NCBI RefSeq assembly: GCF_036417845.1
Contig: NC_089980.1
Coordinates: forward strand, 133,016,516-133,080,515
Source of the DNA: Apteryx mantelli
Lineage: Eukaryota; Chordata; Aves; Apterygiformes; Apterygidae
Length of the DNA: 64,000 bases
Reading direction: 5' to 3'
The notes beneath the pieces were generated by a model. The model was not told the DNA's origin. It was given only the letters and a program-made list of their open reading frames with translations, and ran no database searches. Positions 50,901 to 63,219 of the stretch are shown here, one piece after another (within the stretch, counting starts at the first letter, position 1; every line of letters starts with the position of its first letter). A program made the position numbers and the translations under genes.

Positions 50901-53900
50901 TCTCTTCTCTTTGCATTAAGGCCCACATAACTGTATGAAGGCTTAAATCTCAGATCGTACCTGTCTTCTCTCCTCCAGCAGTGCCAGCTTTGATGCTTCT
51001 TGCAATCCTTTTGCTGTTTTCTCTGCTGTCCCTCTTCCTGGAACAAGTCGCAGGGAGCCAGCTGCTCTTTTTTTCTGTGTTCAGACATCTCTGCCTTCAA
51101 ACCAGGTCTCCTCTAGGAACCAAATAACCAAGAATTCTTAAAACAAGTTAGTTTAATTCAGGAGTCCCATCTGGAGTGAGGAATCCAGAGGGTGTTGCAG
51201 AGGATCTGTGTTCTGTACCATATAGCAGGCTGGACATGAATGTCAGATACATTTTGTGAAGATATTGAAGACACAACCACCAGGAGTAAAACTGCATTCA
51301 CCATTTAGGCTTGCCAGAGGAAAGTGCCCACTCACTGCTGTACCTCTGTGGCTTTTACCACATTCCTCTGCTAAATACAAGTGCAGCCTCATTCCCAGCA
51401 AGGGCGATAGTAGAATTCACAAGAGGCATCCGCAGGTGCAGGACAAGCTGCAAAACAATATTACTGAACGCTGTTTGTTTATATATACTGACCTATTTCT
51501 TTGTTCAGGCTGTACTCTGAACTCAGATAATAGCTGTGAAATAAGTTTGTGATTAGAAAGAAAATGATAAATGTTTCTACACAGATAAAGGAGAATCTTT
51601 CATTTGCTGACAGACAAAAAGTCCTTTCAAACACTTTGGCAGGCCACACGGTAAAATATGCCTTCATGTTTTGCCACTAATAATGCTAAAAGGATAACCT
51701 GGTGGTCCTGGAAAAAAGGCAATTAAATGAAGGGATGTACCTAGATCCTAGGTTGCATATTTCCTTGGTATAACTGAGCCAAATGAGAATTTTTCAAGTT
51801 AAAGGTGAGTTTTCATTTAATTTGATACTGGCATTTTATAAATGACATGTTTAACTATTTCATTTTCTTCACAAATTGCAAAAGCTCAACATGAAATTAA
51901 ATACTAATTTAATCAAACTGAAAGCTAGAAAATAACTTACTTGTTAAATATTCTACCAAACTGACATGGGAAGAGCTCCCACAAAGCCATTTCCGCACCA
52001 TCTTCTTTGTTACCTGGGGAAAAGTTTGGTGGCAGTGAAGCAACTCATGTCACAAGGCTTTTGTCTAACCAGGTAACTGTCACCTGTACGATTGGGCTAA
52101 CCTTGCATGCATCTGTCTGTTGTTTCCTATCGTATGCTGCAAGTATAAATCCTTCAGCACAACGGCTATGATTTTATCCTCAAACTCCATTTATTTTAAT
52201 TACTTTTATTTGATCCATTTACTGCTGGGCTCCTAGATTGCATCACAGCACAAATACATAGTAATGCATTGTACACAACATTTTAGGGAGTATTTCCCTG
52301 TCAAGTCCCTTTATCACTAAGTAAAACAGGAAGACATCAATGACTCAGACTTTTTAGAGGAAAACTGCTCTGGAACTCAATCATGAATATGAGAAACAAG
52401 TGGGAACCAAGGAGCATTCAGCTGCAGGAAAGCTCATGGGTTCTGCTCACTACAACGTGGTTTAGAGAGCAATGGCCTGGGACTTGGCAATCCTGCTTTC
52501 CTCTTCTGGTTCCTCCTGAGGTGGCCTGCTGGCCAGCCATGGACATGACTGATACTTATCATCCTTGTGTCTCAGCATCTCCATTTGCAGAGTAGAATAA
52601 CAACAGCAGCCTGTTTGGAAAAGCACTTTGAGATTTAATGATGGGCAATGCTGCAGTCAGTTCTCAGTTATCCACGGCTGCTTGGACAGATTGCAGATTA
52701 ACCCGACCATACAGAGGTGATACAGAGCTGTCGGGGCTGGTTAGCCCACATCCAACTTTGAAAGACAGCCCTCTGTAAGAGCAGATCTTCCACTTGCAGG
52801 GCCACCTAGAGGCAATTTGATTGCCTCCACACACCTTCAACCAGTAACTTGGCCCCATTCATGTCACAGCTTGGTGTGTCCAAGCAAACCCAGCAAGAGT
52901 GTCTCAGCAACGGCACCTCCACCACCAGAAGCCCTGGGCAGCACTGTGCAAACAGTGGAGTGACTACAAGGAGCCCGCCTTTGTCCAGTGTTGCCAGCTC
53001 TGAGCTGGGCCTGAGTCCTGCTTGAGTTCATTTCTATCCGAATGTTTCTGCGCTGCAGGCTCCCGAGCTCAAGGTCACGAGGAGCTCCCTATCTCAAGGT
53101 AACTGCAATGTGAAATCACAGAGATGGTTGGGATCTGAAGCTGCACCAAAGCAAACAAGCATCCTCCTACTCCAGAGCACAGGGCAGCTCAGTGCAGAGG
53201 TCTGAATGGCTCTGTGGGAGTTAGCCTGGGTCTTGTGGGGCTTATTAGCTTACTCTTCACACCTGCCAGGCCAACTCCAGACTGACACCATGTGAAACCA
53301 TGTGGTCTTCTCCGCAGTGAATTCCCCAGTTTATGTTTTATCCAAGTTCTCCAGGATCTCTCAGATAATGGAAAATTAACTGTGTGGAAGAGCAAGGTAC
53401 TGTTACAATTTTGACAAGGTATTTAAGACATATGTCTAAATTCCACAAATGAGTAATCCTATGACTCGACATAAGTATGAGCTAGTGCCTGAATGCAGAA
53501 AGTTCTTATATTTATCTGCTTTAAAAAACAAGAGCCTAGAGGACTTCACCTGTGGTCATCTGAAATCTTCTCCAGACTGACTAAGGAAGAGCTTTCTGAA
53601 TATACTACAGAAAAAAATCATACCCTCGGGTCTCATACTGCATTCTAATGCTGACGCATTAAATAATAACTCCCACTGTCACAGCTACTCTGATGTCATC
53701 AGGCTCCCAGCTGTATTATATAACTTTATATAGCACAATTAGTCATATAGCTTTTTCTATATTTGACTTTCCTCTCACTCCTATGAAGTTATTTCAAGTC
53801 AGCAAGTGTTAGAGGAACATAAATGTGTACACTGTGGAAAAAACCATAATGATAAGGGTCTGTTTTAAAACAGGGTGTCAGAGGGATACAGTAGTTCTAA

Positions 53901-55434
53901 AATTTCACCGGAAAGAAGGGGCAGCCATTACATTCATGTTTTTCACTGACTAAAGAAGCAGAACAAAGCCACAGCATATTTTCCTACTGAAGATGAACTT
54001 AAAGGCAGAACTAAAGCATGGAATGTAAAATGTGCAAAAGACATCCTGTTTCTTGTCTGATAATAGCACGTGTGATGGTCATGCGGACATCCACTGTTTT
54101 TCTCCCTTTTCTTGCAGGTGGTTTGCTATCATGGAAATCCAGTTGTTTATTGTGCTATTCCTATACAAATATGAATTTGTTCTTTTGGATTCAGTACCAA
54201 AGGAGGTAAATGATCTGTGCATTTATTTAACGTTCCACATCTTTAAAGCCTTCATTCATCATGCTCAGCTGAACAACCGTGCTCAACTGTGGTTACGTAA
54301 AATGAAGCAAAATGCTGCAAGGAGTGTTATAAAACATATAATGAATAATTCTGTCATCATTTTTACTCAGAAAATCCAGAGTAACTCCAGTGATGTTAAT
54401 TGGGCTGCTCCATCTATACAAGAATGCACCAAAGAGAGTATCTTGTCTCATCATTGTCTAAATATTATAAGAGGCTTTTAATTTCTGGCACTCACAAAAG
54501 CAATGAATATGGAATTGGATTAATAATACCTTTAAGCTGACATGAAATCAGAGGCAGTGATTTCAGAACAGTGCTATCAGTGCCCTTATACTGCATATTC
54601 AGCGGTGGAAGAGAGGTTGATTAGGATAAGACTGAAAAAGCAACTGTGACACAGAGAGGTTTTACACGTAAGAGAGAGTGGTGTGGTCTCCAGTGTACTT
54701 CCTCTCTTTGCAGTAATTTCCTACCCCTTTTGCACTGTGTCCTTTCTGCTTTCCGGAAAGCACTGATCCTCACAAACATGAGCACTGCAAAATGAACACA
54801 TCTGCATGTCACAGCCTAAACATGACATGCATACTCTATAGCTAAACCACCAAGGAGAAGAGGGAGATGTTTAGAGTGACATGGGCTTTATAGAGTTGTT
54901 CTTCAGGTGGGAAGCTGGAAGTTGGGAGAACTCAATTCCTTTGCTCTCCTGAAAGAACATGAGATGTTTGTCTCAAGTAGTGGTAGAAAGTCCACCCGGA
55001 ATAGGGATGAAGGTTACCTCTTCCTGACTGATGCTGTGCTGCCATGCCTGCTCTCACTGGAGTTGATTGTAATGTGGGTCTGCATCCACAGGAAATTGTG
55101 TGAGTGAAGACCACTCAAAACCATTAGAGTTTCTTAAGATCTGATACACCATCCTCTGTCAGAGCAAGTGAAATAAAAAGCAAACACAAAGGCCCTGTTC
55201 AGTGGCTTCAGTGGAGCTAAGAAATACTCTCAGTGCTGGGTCTTGAGTCTCTTAGATCGAAACTCTGAGAAACTGTATTTGTAACCTTACGAGTAAAGCA
55301 AGATGATAATTCTGTTAACTAACTAACATTAAATGTTTCTACCGGTCTTCTGCTTTTTGCAGAGCCCTTTACATTTGGTGGGGACACAACAACCCATGGC
55401 ACCATTCCGGGTCCAGTATAAGTACCGGGAATGA
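29990..55434 (+). CDS. CYP39A1: Cytochrome P450 39A1, oxysterol 7-alpha-hydroxylase
   Basis: Twelve coding exons: 29990-30166, 36941-37076, 38417-38591, 40944-41093, 42049-42142, 43637-43735, 46146-46236, 47315-47448, 48348-48443, 50321-50409, 54118-54205, 55363-55434. Phases agree; total 1,401 nt, 466 aa (human 469). The ATG has A at -3 and G at +4. Exon 1 encodes the N-terminal membrane anchor (ALALLLAAILGLLIVKSVLL) and PPCIGSWIPWFG with FGKAPLEFIE, as in human CYP39A1. Exon 6 holds the I-helix LLMLWASQANAVP, exon 8 the K-helix ExxR (TLEAIR), exons 9-10 the PERF-equivalent FKPDRW, and exon 10 the heme loop FGGGKHQCPGR. Family role: ER monooxygenase that 7-alpha-hydroxylates 24-hydroxycholesterol, feeding bile-acid synthesis. 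The I-helix lacks the usual acid-Thr pair, as in the CYP7/CYP8-like group. No disabling change is seen. Confidence 0.97.
31096..31400 (-). mobile_element. Ancient CR1-like fragment
   Basis: CAGAAATGTAGGACTGTAGG at the left end resembles the antisense 3' end of old amniote CR1 elements (CAGAAATGTAGGGCTGGAAG type). The remainder is strongly diverged, so limits are approximate. Confidence 0.45.
33870..34420 (-). mobile_element. Ancient CR1 (L3-like) fragment
   Basis: Contains TGGCTTCCTCAGCATCCTGT, GGCAATGAATTCCATATTTT and ACCATGTGAAATAATATTTT. These follow the CR1 family common in turtle and crocodile genomes and are old in birds. Antisense to CYP39A1. Confidence 0.65.
37644..38043 (-). mobile_element. 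CR1 LINE 3' fragment in CYP39A1 intron 2
   Basis: Begins with the antisense CR1 tail CAGAATCACAGAATCGCTGA. It runs through CCACGACCTCTCTGGGCAAC and GGTATTTGTACATATTGACA to CAGCCTCTGCACATATGTCA. About 400 bp, moderately diverged. Confidence 0.9.
38592..40943 (+). other. CYP39A1 intron 3
   Basis: No exon. A possible relic of an L2/CR1-type 3' end lies near 39.88 kb (TGATGGCAGGGACAGACCTG), too weak to name. Confidence 0.4.
41740..41815 (-). mobile_element. MIR SINE fragment (degenerate)
   Basis: CCTGTCCAAAGTCATGCAGA, then GTGGAACTGATATGAAAATC and CAGGAGTCT, parallel the antisense MIR core. Diverged; in CYP39A1 intron 4. Confidence 0.4.
43736..46145 (+). other. CYP39A1 intron 6
   Basis: AT-rich intronic sequence with no recognisable repeat or exon. 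Confidence 0.4.
46961..47077 (-). repeat. 5S rRNA-derived sequence (pseudogene or 5S-headed SINE)
   Basis: Read on the minus strand, the 117 bp follow vertebrate 5S rRNA (about 120 nt) from end to end. They begin GTAGGTATGGCC and carry a GCTCATCTTAGAAGTTATGC block at the place of the internal promoter. Then come TAGTACTTGGGTAGGATACT and ACATGGAAATCTCAGGGACT, ending TGTAGGC. Several substitutions in the internal promoter make activity unlikely. It could be a lone 5S pseudogene or the head of an AmnSINE1-type 5S-derived SINE; I could not confirm a SINE body to its 3' side (below 46,960). Confidence 0.7.
48444..50320 (+). other. CYP39A1 intron 9
   Basis: Contains the (TA)n tract near its left end. 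Its last 130 bp or so have a diverged counterpart left of the exon-10 relic at 27.4 kb; nothing else is recognised. Confidence 0.5.
48640..48702. repeat. AT-rich (TA)n microsatellite
   Basis: Runs of TATATATA interrupted by TGTATA and TAAAATA, in CYP39A1 intron 9. Confidence 0.9.
50321..50409 (+). CDS. CYP39A1: CYP39A1 exon 10 (heme-binding loop)
   Basis: Encodes DRWKEANLEKNAFLDSF followed by the heme loop with cysteine ligand in QCPGR; phase 0 in, phase 2 out. This is the reference for the decayed copy at 27.57 kb. Human CYP39A1 has CPAR where this has CPGR, so the present protein has the more canonical P450 loop. Confidence 0.95.
50410..54117 (+). other. CYP39A1 intron 10
   Basis: A 3.7-kb intron whose first 60 bp or so match the sequence right of the exon-10 relic (shared GTCAGT, AACAGCTGG, GTTTATTTATTCC). 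Otherwise no recognisable element. Confidence 0.5.
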
Positions 55435-56078
55435 AAGCTGACCAGCACTGACTTGCCTTCCTTCGCCAGCCACCGCCAGACAAATGGGCCACTGAGCTGC
55501 TTCCCTTTGGAATATCCTACACGTTCAAATATATTATCATAGTTAAGAGTTAAGAACTGTTAAGTTAAGTAATTAAGAAAAGTCTTAACTTCAAGTGCTG
55601 TACATACTCTGTGTTGTGGTATGCCATGCCAGTGTAGTGGTATCTGTGCTTCTCATGCTGATTGCCTACCTCCCAGTATTTAAAAGTCAAGCTGTCTTGC
55701 TGCGTTTGTAATTTGTGGGCCAAATTATTTTCAGCCTTTGCAAGTCTGACTGTATACTAAACTCACCAACCAGACATTCAGGACAAAAATCTGCTATGCT
55801 TGGAAATCCTTTGTGGAACTTGTGCTAGCAACCTTGGAAAAGCAGGTCCCTTGGGCCAAGTCCCTGCTTCCTGCAAGTCCCTTCGTACCAAGGCCAAAGT
55901 GCTGCCTTTTGCTAAGAAATTGGAGTGGTAACACCACATGGCTTCCTGGGGCCGGTGTGCACAAAATATAGGACAGTGCTGGATCTCAGTCGCTATGAAC
56001 TAGCATCATTTATTTATCATTGTACAGCTAGGGGCGGATCTGGCCTGCTCTGCCTACAACGGGGGCCAACTGATCGCA

Positions 56079-56084
56079 AATAAA
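56079..56084 (+). terminator. Candidate CYP39A1 polyadenylation signal
   Basis: AATAAA about 645 nt after the CYP39A1 stop. It is the first canonical hexamer that I noticed in the 3' flank; use is not shown. Confidence 0.45.
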
Positions 56085-57699
56085 ATGCATTTATAGCTGA
56101 AGAATTGCCAACATGGGAGACAGGTGGGCTCTTGTCCCACTGGAGCACCTGAAATTTCCACTGGGCTTCATTTCTCCAAACAGGATTCAGAATCAGTCCT
56201 TGCATGAATATGCAGGGAAAGGTTGATCATGGTGTTTGGTTTCTACTGAACAGTGATTGCAAGAAAAGCCATTGTTATTTGTTGAATTGTTTGTTGAAGT
56301 TCTAGAACATTTTTGCTTTTCTTCTAACATGACTTATAGAACAACTTGCACAAATCTAAAAATATTTAATCTTATAAAGAGTGTCTAGTATAAGTTGTTC
56401 AAGGAAGCTGTCAAATAAGTTCAGATACCAACACTTTAACTGCTGTCAGATTTCATATACTATAATAGCTGGCATATATTTTTAGTCTTTTAAGTAAAGA
56501 TTAGTCATCATTTTAGAAGTATTTTCAAAAGCAACACATATGGACTTTTAACAGCAGTAAAAACTATGGGAATAACATCCATAGGAAAATAACAAATTGT
56601 TTAATGCATAAATTGGTTGGCTTATATCAGTCATGTATATGACAGTTTTACAGACTTTAATGTTTTATGTGGCTGGACAAGGATTCGTCCAACTTCTAAT
56701 TTAGCTCATGATGGTTAACTTGGCAAGAGTTCCACTCTTAACTGCTGTTTCAGAATCTCTTCAATAACTGAAAACTATTCCCTTTTTTTCCATGTGTAGT
56801 CACTACCCAAAAGTGTATATTTTTATTTTAAAATTTGGAAATGTCCACAATATCTAGTCAGATATCTTGTAAATCTGTGAAGATAAAAATTTATTTTCCA
56901 GTAGGCATCTCTTTTTAATTTTGTGTTTAGTTAATTTTTTTTTTCTCCAAGAGAGGTAACTCAAGCAAAATTCTGAAATGGCAAGCTTGACCTTAAAGTA
57001 CAAGATCCCTAAAGGGACATATAACCTAAAGGGCAGCATCAGTTTGGTTAGAATGAGTAAAAAGCATTTGAAACCAGCTAAACCTGTGAATATTCGCTAA
57101 TGCACGTGGGTTCTGATCTGTCTTAAAACAGGCACGGTTCTGATGTAACTTCTGCATATTGCTTACTTTGCCAAACTTGATGTGATGATGTCTTGTGCCG
57201 GATGAGAGCTGCAGTATGCTTCCTTCCACATCCTGTAAGAACGACCTGTGGGCGAGGTGTGATAAAAGGCTCATCCCCACACACGCAGAGGAGTGCAGAA
57301 GAACAGTAGCAGGTGGGAGAACCCCCAAAATACCCTGTGTGGCTCCTCCCAAGGCTGTCCCTGGAGAGCCTTCCGCCCCACTGCCCAGGGTGACAAGGTG
57401 TCTACAGCCAGAAAACCAGGGCTTTCTATAGCCAGAAAGGCACCAAACAAGCAGCTGAAGAAAAGTGCTTTTGACTCTGTCTCTGTGGAGTCCCATCACT
57501 ACGTGAGTGGATTGTAACAGATGTCAGCTCCATGCATTTCCCATACTTTCCTAGCTGGAAAAAAGTAAGTGAGGTGAATTAGTAAAGTAATGTGGTAGTC
57601 AAGTGATAAAGCTAAATGGGCTCTTCTACCTGGAAGTAATTCAGAAGCTTCTGGGGAGGGAAGGAAAGCACTTTATCACTGAGATAAGGTTAAAGGGAT

Positions 57700-58000
57700 A
57701 TTAAAGGGTCATCACAACACCCTACTCAGGATTAGATTAACGGTATCTAAATCATGCTTCTTCAAATGTTTGCCCAATCTGTTCTTAAAACAGCGCTGCA
57801 GTGCTGATGTTCCATGGGTGATTTGTTCTTTTACCCGACTCTCCCTACGATTAGAAAGCTCTTTATGTTGACAAGAAAATTCCCTTATTACCACGTATGT
57901 CTGTTCCTCCTTGTCCTCTCCTAAACGGAAATGGGAAGGAGCTTATCTTTTTCTTCCTGGCAGTCTTTTACGTGTAGGAACCTGGTTGCTAATGGGGTGA
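57700..58000 (-). mobile_element. Ancient CR1-like fragment
   Basis: The layout GGTATCTAAATCATGCTTC, CTTTATGTTGACAAGAAAAT and TGTTCCTCCTTGTCCTCTCC resembles the antisense 3' part of old CR1 elements. Strongly diverged. Confidence 0.4.
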
Positions 58001-60074
58001 AGAAATGTATTTTAACAATTGCACAGCCCCACAAAGACAGGTTGTGAACTCCAATAAACACAGCAAAGAATTTCTTCCTTGGGGTGAGCAGAGACTGCAC
58101 ATGTTAGTTAAGCCCCAGGACAGAAACATCAGTCACATCTGTGAATTTTGTTTATTGTCTCTTCTTCTATGTAAAAATGCTGTGTTAGGGCCTTTTTTGT
58201 GATGATATCAAGCACTTTCTCTGGCTTCAGTAGGAGCTCTTGGGATCAGGGCATTATAGACTTGCACAAAGCCTGTCGCAGTCACAGGGAAGTTTGTGCT
58301 GACTTCAGTGAACTTTAGACCTGGTGCTTGCTCTATTGCTGTGGGGAGAAGTCTTACATGACAAATTCTTCTCCCGGTAATAGCACACAAATTCATCTGA
58401 CTGGTAAATCTGCACCTCTGTAATTGAAGACAGATGTTTAGCATTTTATTCATGCTAATACCACAAGGGCATATGAAACAGAAGATTTTTAAACCCACAG
58501 TGAAAAAAATATATATATTTTGACCCATCTTTTTACTTCTACCTTTTGTATGAAATATGGATATTAAAGAGAATGCCGTGGAGCAGCCTTCAAAACCCTC
58601 TTAGAAAATGCAGCTATTCCCCCTCCAAACATGCCACAGGCCAGATCTGCCTGAGCAAAGCCCACAGTCTAGGCTGGCCAGGACTGTCTGTTGGTATTCA
58701 TTTATATTAGGATAAGTAGCTTCTTATCTGAACCAGTGAAACAAATAGAGTCTCTTAAAGACAGAAAGGAAATGTAGAGTTATGAGAAGTGTGCTATAAA
58801 ACTTCTTTTTTTTAATTGAATTTCCTTCAATAATTGTTGGACTTTTTTGTATAACAGAGAAGAGTTTCAGGAAAAAAATATGTTGCAGCAAAATATTTTG
58901 ATGTTTTTGAGGAAGGTACAAGCATTTTCATTGAAATCATGTATTTCCTGTGAAAATACAACATCTGACAGAAAACTCATCAAAACATATTTTGAATTAA
59001 AACTGTTGACCTCCTGCAAGTGAATCTTCTCCAGTCAGTGTGGTGAAAAGATAACCATATCAGCCGCCACCTCCCAGAATAATCTCAACTTCTTTTATGT
59101 CTTCCCTCTAATGACGCTCCCTGAAGGTCCCTCTCATCTGTGCTTAGCAGTCAAGTATTTCAAGTAGTTTCTTTCCTTACACTAGTGATGGTATTCAATA
59201 TCTTTTCTGCGCAGCTGATTGTCACAGAAACCAGAAGTTTAGGCTTAGCACGTATATCTCTTGAAAATAGATGTCCGAGGACTAAAAGATATGGCTGTAG
59301 CCATTCAGAGGTAAGCTAAATATAATGACTTCCTTTAGAAAACAAACAAATGAATTTGAAGGCCCTAGTACTGTGCTGTGCTTAAGCACTGTGCCAAGCA
59401 AAACTTGACTTAAGCATGTGTTTTGCTTTAAGCAAACACTTCATTGATTTGCACAGTAAGAATGGATTTCAATTTAAGCACAGCTTAAGTACTTTGCTGA
59501 ATCAGGGTCCAAATGCCTTACTTGCTAACCAGTTGTTTGCAGTTAGTCTTGGCATCTGTGTTGTAATTTTACAGGCATACAAGGTTAGTGGAAATACTGG
59601 GATAGCTTTGGTCATTTTAGGTGAAACTGGCAAACATTAAGTGCTTTTAAGAAGAACGTTTTTTAAACAGTTACATTTATAGCATAAAACAGTAAGCTTT
59701 ATTGGCAGCAAGCATCTTTCCCAGTTATTTGGTACATTCTAAACGTGTGGCTCATCACATGGCAAAAAATATTTCCTCTCCAGTGGTATGCAGTGGAAGG
59801 GGAATTAGACACAAGAAAGGCATTCAAAAGATAGCAAGCTTTTAATTGAAACAACCAAGGAGAAGCTTTCATCATGTAGCCATTCTGAATGACATTGGAC
59901 ATGCAACTGATTGGCACAGCCTTATTTATTTTTTTCACTTTGGTCATAAAATTACTAGGAAAGGCTTAATAGAGTTATAAATATCTTGTTTCCATGAGAG
60001 TCCTGGGAAGATAATTATAGCACTGAAGTCTTTACAAAGATAGAGCATTTATAAAATGATATTATCTGAGGACT

Positions 60075-60250
60075 CCAATGGATAAGGCAGGGAATTCTGT
60101 GTTCTATTCCCAGCTCTGCTGTTGACTCACTGTGCACTTTGGGCAAATCACTTCATCCCTTAGTGACTCAGTTTCCTCATCTATAAATTGGGGTAATAAT
60201 GATAATCACCCACTGCTGCTAAGTCTAGGAATTAAAAGTTCTAAGTACTA
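60075..60250 (+). mobile_element. MIR SINE, well preserved
   Basis: Contains TTCCCAGCTCTGCTGTTGAC, CTTTGGGCAAATCACTTCAT, ACTCAGTTTCCTCATCTATA and TTGGGGTAATAATGATAAT in consensus order. These cover the tRNA-related head, the core and the LINE-like tail of a MIR element. Confidence 0.85.
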
Positions 60251-62360
60251 CACATATTCATCAAAGCATTGAAAACTCTGTTTGGTAATAACAAATGTCT
60301 GTAAGACTTTGGGTAAGCTATGCACTTTCCTGAATTGGAAATGTCATATTTGTGTTATTGATAAATTAGATTAATTGTAGACTTACAGTCAAAATATTAA
60401 GGAGAAATAAAAGTGTAAACTAAGAGGTTCAAAGATACCAATGAAATGGCTGTATTGTAAAATCTTCAGAAATATTTTTTATTTAATTCAAAGGTTGGAT
60501 TAAGAAGAGCATGGACAAGTTTCTTGCTGAGTAGAAATACAATACTGTTTCATAAAATCAAACACCACATAGCAGCATTATCTAGAAGGTTGTCTAGCAG
60601 CTACCTGTGAGCTATCAACAACACCTACACTCAGACTTTCCAAACTAAGGCTGTATCATGCTTTTTTACTTGTATACTACTTTTACTTCATTAGAAGTTT
60701 GATACATCATTTTCCCCAAGCATTGAACGGAGAAATTAAGTAACAAACATCAGAAGAGTTTAATGTGGAAGTATTGTGCAAATATTACTGTTAAATCTTT
60801 GTGGCTTTGAAAAATACAAGCAAGGAAGGAAAGGTCATGGCAAATGAGCAAACAGCTCAATCTGAGCTCCAGCGGGATACTAGGTTTGAGGGAGATAACA
60901 TGGGTTTTGGATATGTAAATGAGAAATTCTGTGATACTCCTTCTCCCATTGATAATATTGAAACAGCAGCAGCTGCAATTTCAGCGACTGTTGATAAATT
61001 TGAGAGGGATCAGAGATGAATCAGAAGGTTGATAAAAGTGTTGCTAAAGCATGTAAACAAAGTAGTAAAAGCCCTTGAGGCAATCTGTTTAGCTTAAGAA
61101 AGGGAATGCTAAGAAGTGACTTGAGCACAGGCTGTAACTTTCTATGCAGGAAACAAGTTGAATAATGGATGGGTTTCAGAGCTTGCTGTATTTTTCTCCA
61201 ATAGACTGAAGTGAAAGCTAACAAATTCCCTTCTGAAATGAGGTAAAAATGCAGATCGTAAAAGGGAATCGTTTTACCAACGACTGCACTGAAGTTTCTG
61301 TATTGGTAGTTCTGAAAACAACATTGCATGTTTTTCTGAAACAGAGGCTTTTGATCTGGGGTCTGTGCACTCCTGGGACAGGGAGAGGAGGAATAGGCAA
61401 TCACTGATTACTTTTGAGGAGTCTGCAAAAGGCAAATCAGAAAAGTAACCTTATAGTCTGAAGACCTGAATTCCCTATACAGGGAATTTTGACTTCCATA
61501 AAGCAACTTTTAGGGAGCCTACAAAGGCTGAAAACATCTTTTTTGAGGGTATAATACTTGTCATACAAGGCAGGGTTTAGAGAAGATCTTAGGTAATCAC
61601 AGCTGGCCAAAGAAGCCTAAGGCTAAGGAGGATCTTTGTTCTTTACTAAAGTACAATTAGGAAGTGGCAAGATTTGACATTCACTTTTTCTTGGGTCCTT
61701 GCTCAGAGATAACTACCAGTGACTTCTTTGAACATCTGACCTTAACGTGCCAAGAGAGGCTCTGGAGATGTAGTCCCTCCCCACTGGCACTCCCAGTCTC
61801 CTCCAGCTGTGGGGTCTTGCGTTGGGACAGTGTGCTCCAAGCTGAAGACAGAGCTTTGTCACTCTTTCTCATGCCAAAGTTCCAATTGTAATTGGACTCG
61901 ATTCCTTTCAGTTAAACACAAAAGTTTCAATGGGTTCATAGTGTTGGGCTTTGCTACTGCTGACACAGACCCACAGGCAATTTCAGGGCATTTTATCTTG
62001 TCTCAGTTCTGAAAAACCATAATTGTTCTGCAGAGCCACAAGTACGTCCTTCCATTTAGATGATATCAAAAGAAAATCAAGTGCTTTCCAGAACTGTGGC
62101 ATGGATACATAGACCCCTGCCCAGTGGTCATTGCCAGGTTAAAATGAATAGCTGAGCAGCACAGAATACAAAGTAAAGTTCTATTGAGTTCTACTTATTA
62201 AGTAAATCATTACAGCTCAAGATACTGCCTTTGACCCTCTTCCTCCGTCCAAATCTTGGTATTATCATTTACTATTTTAAGCTTTTTTATAGAACTGGAA
62301 TAATATACAGATATGAAAGGATGATTACAGGGATGCTATTAGGCATTACAACTGAGATTT

Positions 62361-62512
62361 GAAGTTCTCTTTTCTGTGAAAACAAACCAAAGAATGTTTT
62401 AATATCTGAAAGTCTGACGACTGGTTTTTGCTTGCCATGAGCTTAAATCAAGCATCATTTTGTTAAAACTCAGTCTCACCAAAATGTTGTTGCTTAAAAT
62501 AGTAAGAACCCA
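62361..62512 (+). repeat. 152-bp direct repeat, copy 1
   Basis: Matches 63,068-63,219 without gaps; I count 9 mismatches in 152 (about 94% identical). The copies are separated by 555 bp. No open frame or known mobile-element signature. Confidence 0.9.
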
Positions 62513-63067
62513 ATCAGCAGGAGATGGTCATATTCAGTCCTTCAGGTATTATTTGACATAATTAGCCCTGCACTTTGGTCTAAATGTTTCTTACAGACTG
62601 GCCTTCTAATTGAATTCGGAGGTTTTGTAGATGTGCACAGCTTTGCATGTTCAGGCATGTGGGTCTGTAGGACAAATCGGGTAAGGAGTTCTCTCCATAC
62701 CCGTATGCCAGTACAAATCCAAGTGACAGAACATAGTAAAAGCTGCAATCACAAAAGCATCTGCACTGAGCCACCACACCTGCCAGCACTGATCTGCACA
62801 TGACAAAACACGTTTATCCCTCCACACTGAGACACACCAGCATTGGCATCTTGGTACATGGGATGAAGGTGGAAGCTGGGCAAGGGTGACGGCTGGGGAG
62901 ATCTCACCTGCTGGATTCTGGGCATCTTATAACCTGGGACCATGCTGTACCCGCTGGATGTCTTGAAGAGCTAGTTGTCCAAATATGATGCATCTAGCAC
63001 AGACTCCTGGAAACAGATTTACATGATGAAGCCACAGCACAACTGGCTTCTTCCCAGAAGTGGCATT

Positions 63068-63219
63068 GGAGTTCTCCTTTCTGCAAAAACAAACCAAAGG
63101 ATGTTTTAATATCTGAAAGCCTGATGACTGGTTTTTGCTTGCCATGAGCTTAAATCAAGCATCATTTTGTTAAAACTCAGTCTCACCAAAATGTTGTTCC
63201 TTAAAATAGTAAGAATCCA
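63068..63219 (+). repeat. 152-bp direct repeat, copy 2
   Basis: Second copy of the segment at 62,361. Sequence on either side of the two copies is unrelated, so the duplication ends are sharp. Confidence 0.9.

Noticed and set aside
60801-61019. 72-codon open frame on the plus strand
   Set aside because: No family resemblance, no splice or promoter context, and such lengths are expected by chance in this flank.
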